Assembly (NCBI GenBank): GCA_016713435.1
Contig: JADJPD010000013.1
Coordinates: 1-64,000 of the forward strand
Length of the DNA: 64,000 nucleotides
Direction of reading: 5' to 3'
DNA from: Gemmatimonadota bacterium
GTDB taxonomy: Bacteria > Gemmatimonadota > Gemmatimonadetes > Gemmatimonadales > GWC2-71-9
The notes below the pieces were generated by a model. It was not told the origin of the DNA. It ran no database searches and saw only the letters and a list, made by a program, of their open reading frames with translations. Of this stretch, positions 32,321-41,483 are shown piece after piece (the first letter of the stretch is position 1; each line of letters opens with the position of its first letter). A program made the position numbers and the translations under genes.

Positions 32321-33241
32321 CAGGCATCCTCCGGCAGGTCGAACCCGGTGAGCAGGCGGAACGCCTCGAGGTAGCGCTTGCTGGTCGCGTCCACCACCTG
32401 CGGCCGGGAGGGTGGGAGGCGGCGCCTCGCCGTTCCACTTGCCCTGGCCCTTGAGCACCGTGAGGTAGTCGCGGAGCGGCTGCTTGTCGAACGACGGCTG
32501 GCTCTTCCCCGGCGCGTACTTGTCGGCCGGCCAGAAGCGGGAGCTGTCGGGGGTCATCACCTCGTCGATGAGCACCAGCGCCCCATCCGGCGCGGTGCCG
32601 AACTCGAACTTGGTGTCGGCAATGATGATGCCCTTGGTGGCGGCGTGATCCCGGCCCGCGGTGTAGACGGCAAACGAGAGGTCGCGCAGCCGCTCGGTGA
32701 GCGCCCGGCCCAGCGCCGCCGCCATCTGGTCGATGGTGACGTTGATGTCGTGCCCCGTCGGCGCCTTGGTGGCCGGGGAGAAGATGGGCGGCTCGAGCCG
32801 GGCGCTCTCGGTGAGGCCGCCCGGGAGCGGCTCACCCGCCAGCGTGCCGTGCTCCTTGTACTCCTTCCACGCCGACCCGGAGATGTAGCCGCGCACCACG
32901 CACTCGAAGAGCACCGGCTCGGTGCGCTTCACCAGCATGGCGCGGCCGGCGAGCTGGTCCCTGTACGGCGCCAGCGCCGGGAGCCGCCGCAGGATGTCCG
33001 AGGTGCGTGCGGTGACGTAGTGCGTCGGCACCACGGCGCCCAGGCGGTCAAACCAGAACGCCGAGATCTGCGTCAGGACCGCGCCCTTCCGCGGGATGGC
33101 CTGGTTCATGACCACGTCGAAGGCGCTCACCCGGTCGCTGGCCACCATGAGCAGGTGGCCCGCGTCGGCCTCGTAGACCTCGCGCACCTTGCCCCGGCGG
33201 AGCAGGGGGAGGGGCAGCTTCGATTCCGTCAGTACGCTCAC
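32320..33241 (-). CDS. purC: SAICAR synthase, one-base frameshift near the 3' end
   Basis: GTG 33241 with agaggaag upstream starts VSVLTESKLPLPLLRRGKVR. PurC blocks are GKVREVYEADAGHLLMVASD, LVKRTEPVLFECVVRGYISG, IIIADTKFEFGTAPDGALV and TPDSSRFWPADKY. One extra base near 32398-32415 shifts the frame before the conserved tail VVDATSKRYLEAFRLLTGF, which ends at TGA 32320-32322. Uncorrected, the frame runs on into psd. PurC is normally essential, so this indel is more likely a sequence error than a mutation. The enzyme joins CAIR and aspartate with ATP. Confidence 0.93.
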
Positions 33242-33341
33242 GACGATCTTCCTCTCAGGCTGCCGTCCTGACCGCTTCGCGGCCCGCGATCCCCTGCAAG
33301 GCCAGTACATCCGGGCCGGGAATCCCCGGCCCGTGCGGACC

Positions 33342-34781
33342 CTAGACCGTGATCTCGGCCTGCTCGGCCACCGACGCGACCGCCCGCGCGCGCGCGAGCA
33401 GCGGCTCCAGGTACTCGCCCAGGAACTCGCCCACCTGCTGCTGCGAGCGCCCGGTGTACTTCATGGGGTCCAGCTCGCCCTGCAGCTTCCCCGTCGGCAC
33501 CTTGGCAAACGACGCATCCGCCGCCAGCCGCTCCAGCAGCCGGTTGGGCTCGCCACGGCTCACCGCCTCGGCGGTGACCAGCGAGTTCTGGCGGATCACC
33601 TCGTGCAGCGCCTGACGATCGCCGCCCGCCTCCACGCCGATCATGAGCCAGCGCTCGGTGGCCATGAAGGGCATCTGCTCGGCCACGTGCCGCGCCACCA
33701 CGCCCTCGCGCACCTCGATGCCGCCGGCGATGTTGGCCACCAGGAGCAGGATGGCGTCGGCCGTCAGGAACGCCTCCGGCATGGTGAGGCGGCGGTTGGC
33801 GGAATCGTCCAGCGTGCGCTCCAGCCACTGGGTGGCCGCGGTGTGCGCCGTGTTGGCCTGGAGCGAGATCAGGAAGCGCGCCAGGCCCGCGATCCGCTCG
33901 GCCCGCATCGGGTTCCGCTTGTACGCCATCGCCGAGGAGCCGATCTGGTCCTTCTCGAACGGCTCGAGCAGCTCGCCCTCGTGCTGCAGCAGCCGCATGT
34001 CCCCCGCCATCTTCGAGGCCGACTGGGCGATGCCGGAGAGCGTGTCGAGGAGCACGCTGTCGCCCTTCCGGCTGTAGGTCTGGCCGGTGACGGGGTAGAC
34101 GCGCGGCAGGCCGAGCTTCTCGGCGATCCGCTGCTCCAGGCGGCGCACCTTGGCGTGGTCGCCCTTGAAGAGCTCGAGGAACGAGGCCTGGGTGCCCGTC
34201 GTGCCCTTGCAGCCGCGGAGCCGGAGGTGGTCCAGGCGGTGCAGCACTTCCTCGATGTCCAGCGCGAAGTCCTGCGCCCAGAGCGTGGCCCGCTTGCCCA
34301 CCGTGGTGAGCTGCGCCGGCTGGAAGTGGGTGTACGCCAGGCACGGCATGCCGGCGTACTGCTTCGCGAATGCCGCGAGCGACGTGGCCACGGTCACCAG
34401 GCGGCCGAGGACCAGCTCCAGCGCCTTCCGCTGGATCAGCACGTCCGCATTGTCGGTGACGAAGGCGCTGGTGGCGCCCAGGTGCAGGTAGGCACGCGCC
34501 GCGGGCGCCTGGTCGCCGAACTGGTGCACGTGCGCCATCACATCGTGCCGGAAGCGCTTCTCGTACTCGGCTGCCTTGGCGAGGTCGGCGGTGTCGAGGT
34601 TGGCGCGGATCTCGGCCAGCGCCGCGTCCGGGATGTCGAGGCCGAGTTCCTGCTCGCTCTCGGCCAGCGCCAGCCACACCCGGCGCCACTGGCCGATACG
34701 GTACGGCTCGCCCCAGAGCTTCTGCATCGCGGGGCTCGTGTACCGGGTGGTGAGCGGGCTGCGCCAGCGGTCGTCGGTCAT
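33342..34781 (-). CDS. purB: Adenylosuccinate lyase
   Basis: 479 residues, acting twice in purine synthesis (SAICAR and adenylosuccinate cleavage). Blocks are YLHLGATSAFVTDNADVL, MPCLAYTHFQPAQLTTVGKR, GTTGTQASFLELFKGDH and the fumarase/aspartase signature GSSAMAYKRNPMRAERI with its catalytic Ser. ATG 34781 overlaps the protease stop (ATGA). About 100 bases without a gene separate it from purC. Confidence 0.96.
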   Translation of the reverse strand: MTDDRWRSPLTTRYTSPAMQKLWGEPYRIGQWRRVWLALAESEQELGLDIPDAALAEIRANLDTADLAKAAEYEKRFRHDVMAHVHQFGDQAPAARAYLHLGATSAFVTDNADVLIQRKALELVLGRLVTVATSLAAFAKQYAGMPCLAYTHFQPAQLTTVGKRATLWAQDFALDIEEVLHRLDHLRLRGCKGTTGTQASFLELFKGDHAKVRRLEQRIAEKLGLPRVYPVTGQTYSRKGDSVLLDTLSGIAQSASKMAGDMRLLQHEGELLEPFEKDQIGSSAMAYKRNPMRAERIAGLARFLISLQANTAHTAATQWLERTLDDSANRRLTMPEAFLTADAILLLVANIAGGIEVREGVVARHVAEQMPFMATERWLMIGVEAGGDRQALHEVIRQNSLVTAEAVSRGEPNRLLERLAADASFAKVPTGKLQGELDPMKYTGRSQQQVGEFLGEYLEPLLARARAVASVAEQAEITV

Positions 34782-36199
34782 CGGAACTCGAGATCGGTGT
34801 AGACGATGGTGCCGCCGCGCTCCAGGAACACCCGCAGCGGCTGCCGCGGCCGGAGGCTCTCCACCACCTCGCGGACGTCGTCGGCCGTGGCGATGCGGCG
34901 GCGGTTCATGCCGACGATCACGTCGCCGGCGCGGAGGCCCGTGGCCTGGGTGAGCTCCCGCGAGATCGAGAAGATGAGCGCCCCGCGCTCGCTCTGGACC
35001 CCGCGCTCCGCCCGCACCTGCTGGGTGAGCGTCACCAGCTGCACGTCCTTGAGGACGGTGACCTTCTCCGCCGTGGTGGTGGGCAGGTCCCCGCTGGTGA
35101 GGGTCAGGGTCCGCTCGGCCTGGCCGCGGCGCGCCGTGAGGCGGATGGCGTCGCCCACGCGGCTGTCGAGCTTCACCGCTTCCCAGTCGAGGTAATTGCG
35201 GAGTACGCGGCTGTTGGCGCGGGTCAGCACGTCGCCGGCCCGGAGCCCGGCGCGCTCGGCGGGACCGCCCGGCGCCACGGCCGTCACAAGCACGCCGCCC
35301 TGCGCCTTCCAGTCCTGCATGCCCTCGGCGCCACGGACGTCGAAGCCGGTCCAGGCGCGGCGCACGGCGCCGTTCTTGATCAGGTCGTCCGCCACCCGCA
35401 GCGCGCGCTCGATGGGAATGGCAAAGCCGAGCCCGATGGAGCCGCCGTTCTGGGTGAAGATCGAGCTGTTGACGCCCACCACCTCGCCGAGCGCGTTGGC
35501 GAGCGGCCCGCCGGAGTTGCCGGGGTTGATGGGCGCGTCGGTCTGGATCATGTCCAGGTACAGGCCCGACTGGTCGCGGCCCGGGAGCACGTTCCGGTTC
35601 ACCGCGCTCACCACGCCGGCCGTGACCGTCGGTTCTGCGTTGCCGAGCAGGTAGGCAAACGGGTTGCCGAGCGCCACCACCCACTCACCCACCATGAGGT
35701 CGGTGCTGGTACCCATCGGCGCGGTGGGGAGGCCCGTCCGGTTCACCTTGATCACGGCGATGTCGGTGACCGCATCCTCGCCGAGCAGCGTCGCCGGCTG
35801 GTCGGTGCCGTCGGGCAGGGAGACGATGATGCGCTCGGCGCCGTTCACCACGTGCTGGTTGGTGAGGATGGTGCCGTCGGCCTTGATGATGAAGCCGGTG
35901 CCGAAGCTCTGCTGCTCGCGCGGGGCGGGGACGAAGAAGAAGTCGAACGGCGACTGCGCCTCGGGCCGCCCGGTGCTGGTGACCGTGATGGACACCACCA
36001 CCGGCGAGACCCGCTCCGCCGCCGTCACGATCGCCGTCCGGCGGGACGCGGTGGTGGCCGCCACGGCCGCCGGGCGCGCGGGGCGCTGGGCCTCGAGCGT
36101 CTCGACGAACATCGCGCCGGTGTCGCGGGGGCGGCAGGAGAAGAGGGCGGGGAGCAGCGCCAGCGGCGCGGCCCGGCAGGCAAACCGGGAGGCGGTCAT
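34778..36199 (-). CDS. HtrA/DegP-type periplasmic serine protease with two PDZ domains
   Basis: 473 residues. The N-terminus has a lipobox-like PALFSC with Cys22, suggesting a lipid-anchored envelope protease. The trypsin-like domain carries His116 (NQHVVNG), Asp146 (VTDIAVIK) and Ser229 (GNSGGPL). Two PDZ domains follow (AGLRAGDVLTRANSRVLRN and ATGLRAGDVIVGMNRRRIA). The family degrades or refolds damaged envelope proteins. Start and stop overlap truA and purB by 4 bases each, so it is translated as part of that run. Confidence 0.93.
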   Translation of the reverse strand: MTASRFACRAAPLALLPALFSCRPRDTGAMFVETLEAQRPARPAAVAATTASRRTAIVTAAERVSPVVVSITVTSTGRPEAQSPFDFFFVPAPREQQSFGTGFIIKADGTILTNQHVVNGAERIIVSLPDGTDQPATLLGEDAVTDIAVIKVNRTGLPTAPMGTSTDLMVGEWVVALGNPFAYLLGNAEPTVTAGVVSAVNRNVLPGRDQSGLYLDMIQTDAPINPGNSGGPLANALGEVVGVNSSIFTQNGGSIGLGFAIPIERALRVADDLIKNGAVRRAWTGFDVRGAEGMQDWKAQGGVLVTAVAPGGPAERAGLRAGDVLTRANSRVLRNYLDWEAVKLDSRVGDAIRLTARRGQAERTLTLTSGDLPTTTAEKVTVLKDVQLVTLTQQVRAERGVQSERGALIFSISRELTQATGLRAGDVIVGMNRRRIATADDVREVVESLRPRQPLRVFLERGGTIVYTDLEFR

Positions 36200-36993
36200 G
36201 CGGCGCCTCCCGGCAGGTGGCACGCGGCCGGATACTCGGCTGCGACGAAGTACAGCCCCTCGGCGGGGGCCGGCGGACTCGTCGCCTGGTTGTCCGAGCT
36301 CGCGAGCAGCGTAGCCATGTCCTCTTTCGGGCGCTTTCCCCGGCCGATGTCCACCATCGTCCCCACGAGGAACCGCACCATGTGGTGCAGGAAGCGGTCG
36401 GCCGCCACGTGGAACCGGAGCCCACCCGCGCGCTCCTCCCACTCGGCCAGGCGGATGGTGGAGCGGTACTGGTGCTCCACCGGCTTGCCGTCTTCCTCCT
36501 CGGGCGCCTTCCGCACCGCGAAGGCGTGGAAGTCGTGCGTCCCGGGGAGAAGCTGTGCCGCCCACCGCATCGCCACCACGTCGAGCGGGGACCCGAGCGC
36601 CCACTCGTACGGGTGCCGGAACGGGGAGGCCGATGCGGCGTCGGTGCCGACGTCGTACCGGTAGCGCCGTCCCGTGGCGCTCTTCCGGGCATGGAACCCC
36701 GGCACCATCGCCGAGAGGCTCTCCACCCAGGCGTCGGCCGGGAGCAGCGCGTTCAGGGCCCGGTGCAGTTCTGGCCCCTGCCACCGCTCGGGGACGGTGA
36801 AGCTCACTCCCATCCCCAGCGCGTGGACTCCCGCGTCGGTCCGGCCGGCGGCATGCGCCACCACCCGCGTTCCCATGAGCCGTTCGAGGACTCGTTCGAC
36901 CTCGGCCTGTACCGTGCGTCCGGACGGCTGGCGCTGCCAGCCCTGGAAGCCTCGGCCATCGTAATGCAGCAGGGCCAGATAGGTCCGGCTCAT
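36196..36993 (-). CDS. truA: tRNA pseudouridine(38-40) synthase
   Basis: 265 residues. The catalytic Asp is in AGRTDAGVHALGM; other TruA blocks are LLHYDGRGFQGWQRQPSGRT, FHARKSATGRRYRYDV and RFLHHMVRFLVGTMVDIGRG. ATG 36993 is the first gene of the minus-strand run, with a 50-base divergent gap to trpD that must contain both promoters. Confidence 0.96.
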   Translation of the reverse strand: MSRTYLALLHYDGRGFQGWQRQPSGRTVQAEVERVLERLMGTRVVAHAAGRTDAGVHALGMGVSFTVPERWQGPELHRALNALLPADAWVESLSAMVPGFHARKSATGRRYRYDVGTDAASASPFRHPYEWALGSPLDVVAMRWAAQLLPGTHDFHAFAVRKAPEEEDGKPVEHQYRSTIRLAEWEERAGGLRFHVAADRFLHHMVRFLVGTMVDIGRGKRPKEDMATLLASSDNQATSPPAPAEGLYFVAAEYPAACHLPGGAA

Positions 36994-37043
36994 GAGGCCC
37001 GGAATATAGCGGGAGGGGAAGGGTTCGGCGTACTTTTCCACCC

Positions 37044-38072
37044 ATGTCGTCCCCCCTCCAGCACGCCCTCCGAGACCTGGCCAACGGCCGGGTCCTGACC
37101 TCCGAGGAGACCGCCGCCGCCTTCGGGGTGATCATGCGCGGGGAGGCGTCCCCGGTCCAGATCGCCGCCCTCCTGATGGGCCTCCGGGCCCGGGGGGAGA
37201 CCGCCGAGGAGGTGGCCGGCGCCGCCCAGGCGCTCCGGCTGGCCATGATCCCGGTTGAAACAGGCCACGACGTGGTCATCGACACCTGCGGGACCGGGGG
37301 GGGAAGTGTCGGGACCTTCAACCTCTCCACCGCGGCCGCCTTCGTGGCGGCGGGGGCCGGGGCCCGGGTGGCCAAGCACGGCAATCGGAGCTACACGTCG
37401 AAGTGCGGCAGTGCCGACGTGCTGGAGGCACTGGGGGTCACGATCACCCTCGGGGCGGCGGATGCCGCCCGGCACCTCGGTGAAGCCGGGATGGTCTTCC
37501 TGTTTGCCCCGAACTACCACCCGGCCATGCGGCACGTGGGGCCCACCCGGAAGGAACTCGGGGTGGCCACCATCATGAACCTCCTTGGTCCCCTCGCCAA
37601 CCCGGCCGGCGTCCGCCACCAGGTGATCGGCGTGGCCGACCGGGCCCGCGCCCCCCTCATGGCCGACGCGCTGGCACGCCTTGGTGCCGAGCACGCGCTG
37701 GTGGTCCACGGCACGGTGGGCATGGACGAGATCTCCACCCACGGCAAGACCGAAGTCTGGGAGGTCCGCCACGGCGACGTCACCACGTGGGTGCTGGACC
37801 CGGTGCGGCACGGCCTCGACTGGGACGGGCTGGATGAACTGGCGGGGGGGGAACCGGCGGAGAATGCGGTGCGGATCGAACGACTGCTGGGCGGAAACGG
37901 TCATGACGAGGGCGGCCGCCGCGCCGTGACCCTGAACGCGGCGGCGGCCCTTTATGTGGCCGGACTCGCGGACCGCTTCGACACGGCGGTGTCCCTGGCG
38001 CACCAGACGCTCAAGGACGGCCGCGGCTACGACGTCCTCCAGCGCCTGCGCGGCGGCGCCCTCGCGGGCTAG
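37044..38072 (+). CDS. trpD: Anthranilate phosphoribosyltransferase
   Basis: 342 residues, second step of tryptophan synthesis (anthranilate + PRPP). VIDTCGTGGGSVGTFNLSTA is the PRPP-binding loop and VAKHGNRSYTSKCGSADVLE the anthranilate site; MRHVGPTRKELGVATIMNLL and LLGPLANPAGVRHQVIGV complete the signature. trpE and trpG are not in the window. It is separated from trpC by the convergent lexA gene. Confidence 0.97.
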   Translation: MSSPLQHALRDLANGRVLTSEETAAAFGVIMRGEASPVQIAALLMGLRARGETAEEVAGAAQALRLAMIPVETGHDVVIDTCGTGGGSVGTFNLSTAAAFVAAGAGARVAKHGNRSYTSKCGSADVLEALGVTITLGAADAARHLGEAGMVFLFAPNYHPAMRHVGPTRKELGVATIMNLLGPLANPAGVRHQVIGVADRARAPLMADALARLGAEHALVVHGTVGMDEISTHGKTEVWEVRHGDVTTWVLDPVRHGLDWDGLDELAGGEPAENAVRIERLLGGNGHDEGGRRAVTLNAAAALYVAGLADRFDTAVSLAHQTLKDGRGYDVLQRLRGGALAG

Positions 38073-38093
38073 CCCGGGATCCCAGCACGCCGA

Positions 38094-38157
38094 AGGGGCC
38101 GGCACGATGCCAGCCCCTCTGGGGAACCATGTCGAAAGCGCGGCCTGTGGGCCGCGC
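38094..38157. terminator. Double hairpin between convergent trpD and lexA
   Basis: Hairpin 1: aggggccggc (38094-38103) with gccagcccct (38109-38118), one mismatch, 5-base loop. Hairpin 2: gcgcggcc (38138-38145) with ggccgcgc (38150-38157), perfect, loop tgtg. Both lie between the trpD stop (38072) and the lexA stop (38169), as expected for a bidirectional terminator, although no long T run follows. Confidence 0.6.
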
Positions 38158-38168
38158 CCGCGCTGGCC

Positions 38169-38777
38169 TCAGTATTTGCGAATGACCCCCACCACCACGC
38201 CCTGGATCAGGACGTCGCGCTCCTGGAAGCGCATGGGCTGCATGGTGGTGTTGGCGGGCTGCAGGCGGATCCAGCCGCCCGGCTCACGGTAGAACCGCTT
38301 CACGGTGGCCTCGGCGCCGTTGACCAGGGCGATGACCATCTCGCCGTTGTCGGCGGCCTGCTTGCCGTGGACCACCACGAAGTCCCCGTCCATGATGTGC
38401 TCGTCGATCATGGACTGGCCCTGCACCCGGAGCGCGTAGTTGGGGCCGCGGCGGGGCAGCAGGCTGTCGGGGACGGCGAGCGTCTCGCCGCTCGAGATGC
38501 TCTCGATGGGAACACCCGCCGCCACGGTGCCGAGGAGCGGGATCTCGGTGGCGCCGGACACGCCCTTGGGCGGCAGCACCTCGATGGCCCGGCTTTCGTT
38601 GTGGGTGCGGTGGATGTAGCCCTTCCGCTCCAGGTTGGTCAGGTGCTCGTGCACCGTGGCCAGTGACTGGAAATTGAACTGCTCCGCGATCTCCTCGAAG
38701 CTTGGCGCGTATCCGTGGGTGCGGATATGCTCCTGCAGGTAGCTGAGGATTTCGCTCTGGCGCTTGGTGAGGGCCAT
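38169..38777 (-). CDS. lexA: LexA SOS repressor
   Basis: 202 residues. The N-terminal winged helix (MALTKRQSEILSYLQEHIRT, then YAPSFEEIAEQFNFQSLATV) is followed by the S24 autoprotease domain with the Ala87-Gly88 cleavage site (GTVAAGVPIE), Ser122 (VQGQSMIDEHI) and Lys160 (EATVKRF). Represses DNA-damage genes until RecA-stimulated self-cleavage. Divergent from trpC with a 63-base gap that contains three CCGAAC words, a possible operator. Confidence 0.97.
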   Translation of the reverse strand: MALTKRQSEILSYLQEHIRTHGYAPSFEEIAEQFNFQSLATVHEHLTNLERKGYIHRTHNESRAIEVLPPKGVSGATEIPLLGTVAAGVPIESISSGETLAVPDSLLPRRGPNYALRVQGQSMIDEHIMDGDFVVVHGKQAADNGEMVIALVNGAEATVKRFYREPGGWIRLQPANTTMQPMRFQERDVLIQGVVVGVIRKY

Positions 38778-38792
38778 GATCTCTCCTGGTGA

Positions 38793-38823
38793 CCGAACGG
38801 ACTCCGAACCATATTATCCGAAC
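38793..38823. promoter_or_regulatory. Three CCGAAC repeats between lexA and trpC (candidate LexA operator)
   Basis: CCGAAC occurs at 38793-38798, 38804-38809 and 38818-38823, the last running into GTTC to make GAACAGTTC. The AT-rich word atattat (38811-38817) between copies two and three could be a -10 element. LexA operators in many phyla contain GAAC/GTTC half sites, so autoregulation is plausible. The spacing does not match the classical GAAC-N4-GTTC box, and the assignment is a guess. Confidence 0.35.
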
Positions 38824-38840
38824 AGTTCCCGAAGGGCAAG

Positions 38841-39629
38841 ATGTCGAGCACGCTGGACCGAATCCTTAATACCACCCGGGAGGGCCTGCCGGCCCTTCGC
38901 GCCCGGCGCGCCGAGGTTGAACAGGCGGCCCAATCGGCGCCTGAACCCCCGCCATTCCTGGGGCGGTGGGACCGCGCGCGGGTGGCGCTGATCGCCGAGG
39001 TGAAGCGGCGGTCGCCGTCGATGGGGACCATCAGCGCGGAACTCGACCCGGTGGCGCACGCCACGGCGTACGCGCGGGCCGGCGCCAGCGCCATCTCGGT
39101 GCTCACCGACGGGCCCTACTTCGGCGGGTCGCTGGACGACCTGCGGCAGGTGGCCGCCGCCGTGCCCGTGGGGGCGCTCCGGAAGGACTTCATCGTGGAT
39201 GAACTCCAGCTGCTCGAGGCCCGCGCGGCGGGGGCGGCGGCGGCGCTGCTCATTGTCCGGGCGCTCACGCCGCCACGGCTGGGGGAGCTGGCCCGCTTTG
39301 CGAGGCAGCTGGGGCTGGCCACACTGGTGGAAGCGCACGATGCGGCGGAGCTCGACGTGGCGCTCGAGAGCGGCGCGCCGGTGATCGGCATCAACGCCCG
39401 GAGCCTCGACACCTTCGTCATCGACGTCGATGCCGCCTGGCGGCTGCTCACCCGGATCCCCGCTGACCGGATCGCCGTGGCCGAGAGCGGCATGGCCTCG
39501 GCCGCCGACGTGGCGAAGGCGGCGGAGGCCGGCGCCGACGCGGTGCTCATCGGCACGGCGCTCTCCTCCGCCCCCGATCCCCTCACGCTCGCCACGGCCT
39601 GTGCGGCGGTGGCGCGGCGGGGCCGGTAG
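38841..39629 (+). CDS. trpC: Indole-3-glycerol phosphate synthase
   Basis: 262 residues. TIM-barrel blocks VALIAEVKRRSPSMGTI, ISVLTDGPYFGGSLDDL, ALRKDFIVDELQLLEARAAG, VIGINARSLDTFVID and AVAESGMASAADV are all present, including the catalytic Lys and Glu positions. First gene of the 38841-50666 run; trpF follows after 7 bases. Confidence 0.97.
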   Translation: MSSTLDRILNTTREGLPALRARRAEVEQAAQSAPEPPPFLGRWDRARVALIAEVKRRSPSMGTISAELDPVAHATAYARAGASAISVLTDGPYFGGSLDDLRQVAAAVPVGALRKDFIVDELQLLEARAAGAAAALLIVRALTPPRLGELARFARQLGLATLVEAHDAAELDVALESGAPVIGINARSLDTFVIDVDAAWRLLTRIPADRIAVAESGMASAADVAKAAEAGADAVLIGTALSSAPDPLTLATACAAVARRGR

Positions 39630-39636
39630 CCCACCG

Positions 39637-40290
39637 GTGCCGAGCTCCCCCCCTGCCGGTCATCCCGTGGTGAAGATGTGCGGCATGGTGCGCCCCGCGG
39701 ACGCGGACGCCGCCGTGCGTCTCGGGGTGAGCTACCTTGGCGTCATCTTCGCCGGGGGGCCGCGGCAGGTGACGGTGGCGCAGGCGCGCGAGGTCGTGGC
39801 GGCGGCGGGCGGGGTCCCCGTCCTTGGGGTCTTTGGATCGGCGACCGGGGACGAGATATTACGGGTGCGCGAACAGGCAGGCCTGGCCGGCGCGCAACTT
39901 CACGAACGCGGGACCCCTGACCTCCTCGCCCGGCTGCGGGCGGCGGGACTCTTCGTCCTCCCGGTGCTCCGGCTCCGGGGCGCCGAGGACTTCCCGGAGC
40001 TCGACCTGCTCCGCTCCACGGGCGCGCCGGTGCTCGTGGAGCCGCGGGTGGAGGGACGCCTCGGCGGCACCGGGGTCCCGCTCCCGCTCGAATTGGCGGC
40101 CGCCGCCCGCGCGCGCCTCGGGGCGCATCCCATGGTGCTCGCGGGGGGCCTGACGCCGGAGACCGTCGCCGCCGCGGTGGCGGCGGTGCAACCCCATGGC
40201 GTGGATGTATCTTCCGGGATCGAGCAGGGCCCCGGCGTGAAGGACCACCAGCGGATGCTCCGGTTCATGGAGGCAGTCGGATGGCGCTGA
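39637..40290 (+). CDS. trpF: Phosphoribosylanthranilate isomerase
   Basis: 217 residues from GTG 39637. The Amadori-rearrangement barrel is shown by VVKMCGMVRPADADAAV (catalytic Cys), YLGVIFAGGPRQVTVAQA, AGAQLHERGTPDLLARLRAA, MVLAGGLTPETVAAAV and GVDVSSGIEQGPGVKDHQRM. Its stop overlaps the trpB ATG by 10 bases. Confidence 0.96.
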   Translation: MPSSPPAGHPVVKMCGMVRPADADAAVRLGVSYLGVIFAGGPRQVTVAQAREVVAAAGGVPVLGVFGSATGDEILRVREQAGLAGAQLHERGTPDLLARLRAAGLFVLPVLRLRGAEDFPELDLLRSTGAPVLVEPRVEGRLGGTGVPLPLELAAAARARLGAHPMVLAGGLTPETVAAAVAAVQPHGVDVSSGIEQGPGVKDHQRMLRFMEAVGWR

Positions 40291-41483
40291 GCCTGCCGCG
40301 CGAACGCGCGGTTGCTGGACGCTTCGGAGAATACGGCGGGCGCTACGTGCCCGAGACGCTCATGGCGGCGCTGGAGGAACTGGCGACGCTGTACGACGGC
40401 GTGCGCACCGACCCCGCCTTCTGGGCCGAGTACGAGCTGCTCCTCAAGGAGTTCGTCGGGCGTCCCTCCATCCTCACGCGCGCCGAACGCCTGGGCGAGG
40501 CGGTGGGGACCACCGTCTGGCTCAAGCGCGAGGACCTGAACCACACCGGCGCGCACAAGATCAACAACACCATCGGCCAGGCGCTGCTGGCACGGCGGAT
40601 GGGCAAGACGCGGATCATCGCCGAGACGGGGGCGGGGCAGCACGGGGTGGCCACGGCCACCATCTGCGCCCGCTTCGGGCTCGAGTGCGTGGTGTACATG
40701 GGGGCCGAGGACGTGGAGCGGCAGGCGCTCAACGTGTACCGGATGCGGCTGCTCGGTGCCACCGTCGTCCCCGTCACCTCCGGCACCCGCACGCTCAAGG
40801 ACGCCACCAACGAGGCCCTGCGCGACTGGGTGACGAACGTCCTCACCACCCACTACATCATCGGCTCGGTGGTGGGCCCCGACCCGTACCCGCGCATGGT
40901 CCGCGACTTCCAGGCGGTGATCGGCCAGGAGGCGCGGGAGCAGATGCTGGCGCAGCACGGGCGGCTGCCCACCACCGTGGTGGCCTGCGTGGGCGGGGGC
41001 AGCAACGCCATCGGGATGTTCGCCGGCTTCCTGGACGATGCCGAGGTGGAGCTGGTGGGGGTCGAGGCGGCGGGCGAGGGGATCGCCACGGGACACCACA
41101 GCGCCACGCTCTCTGCGGGGGCGCCGGGGGTGCTGCACGGGTGCCTGAGCTACCTGCTGCAGGACGAGGACGGGCAGGTCCTGCCCGCGCACTCGGTGTC
41201 GGCGGGGCTCGATTATCCGGGCGTCGGGCCCGAGCACTCGTGGCTCCGCGACACCGGGCGGGTCACCTACGAGGCGGTCACCGACGCCGAGGCGCTGGCG
41301 GGGTTCCAGAGCCTCTGTCGCCTCGAGGGGATCATCCCGGCGCTGGAGACGGCGCACGCGCTGGCGTGGGTGGAGAAGCAGGCGGGGCGCTGGCGTGCCA
41401 GCGATGCCGTGCTGGTCTGCCTCTCCGGCCGCGGCGACAAGGACGTGGCCCACGTGGCCAGGCTCCTCGGGACCCCCGCGTGA
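40281..41483 (+). CDS. trpB: Tryptophan synthase beta chain
   Basis: 400 residues, the TrpB1-type length. GRFGEYGGRYVPETLM, KREDLNHTGAHKINNTIGQA (PLP Lys93), IIAETGAGQHGVATAT and VACVGGGSNAIGMFAGF (phosphate cup) are diagnostic. It condenses indole and serine. trpA, its usual immediate partner, lies 3.2 kb downstream behind two signalling genes. The stop overlaps the next GTG (GTGA). Confidence 0.97.
   Translation: MALSLPRERAVAGRFGEYGGRYVPETLMAALEELATLYDGVRTDPAFWAEYELLLKEFVGRPSILTRAERLGEAVGTTVWLKREDLNHTGAHKINNTIGQALLARRMGKTRIIAETGAGQHGVATATICARFGLECVVYMGAEDVERQALNVYRMRLLGATVVPVTSGTRTLKDATNEALRDWVTNVLTTHYIIGSVVGPDPYPRMVRDFQAVIGQEAREQMLAQHGRLPTTVVACVGGGSNAIGMFAGFLDDAEVELVGVEAAGEGIATGHHSATLSAGAPGVLHGCLSYLLQDEDGQVLPAHSVSAGLDYPGVGPEHSWLRDTGRVTYEAVTDAEALAGFQSLCRLEGIIPALETAHALAWVEKQAGRWRASDAVLVCLSGRGDKDVAHVARLLGTPA

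Noticed and set aside
31694..33310. A PurC-Psd fusion protein
   Set aside because: Results from one extra base; the separate purC tail and stop and the psd ATG are both present.
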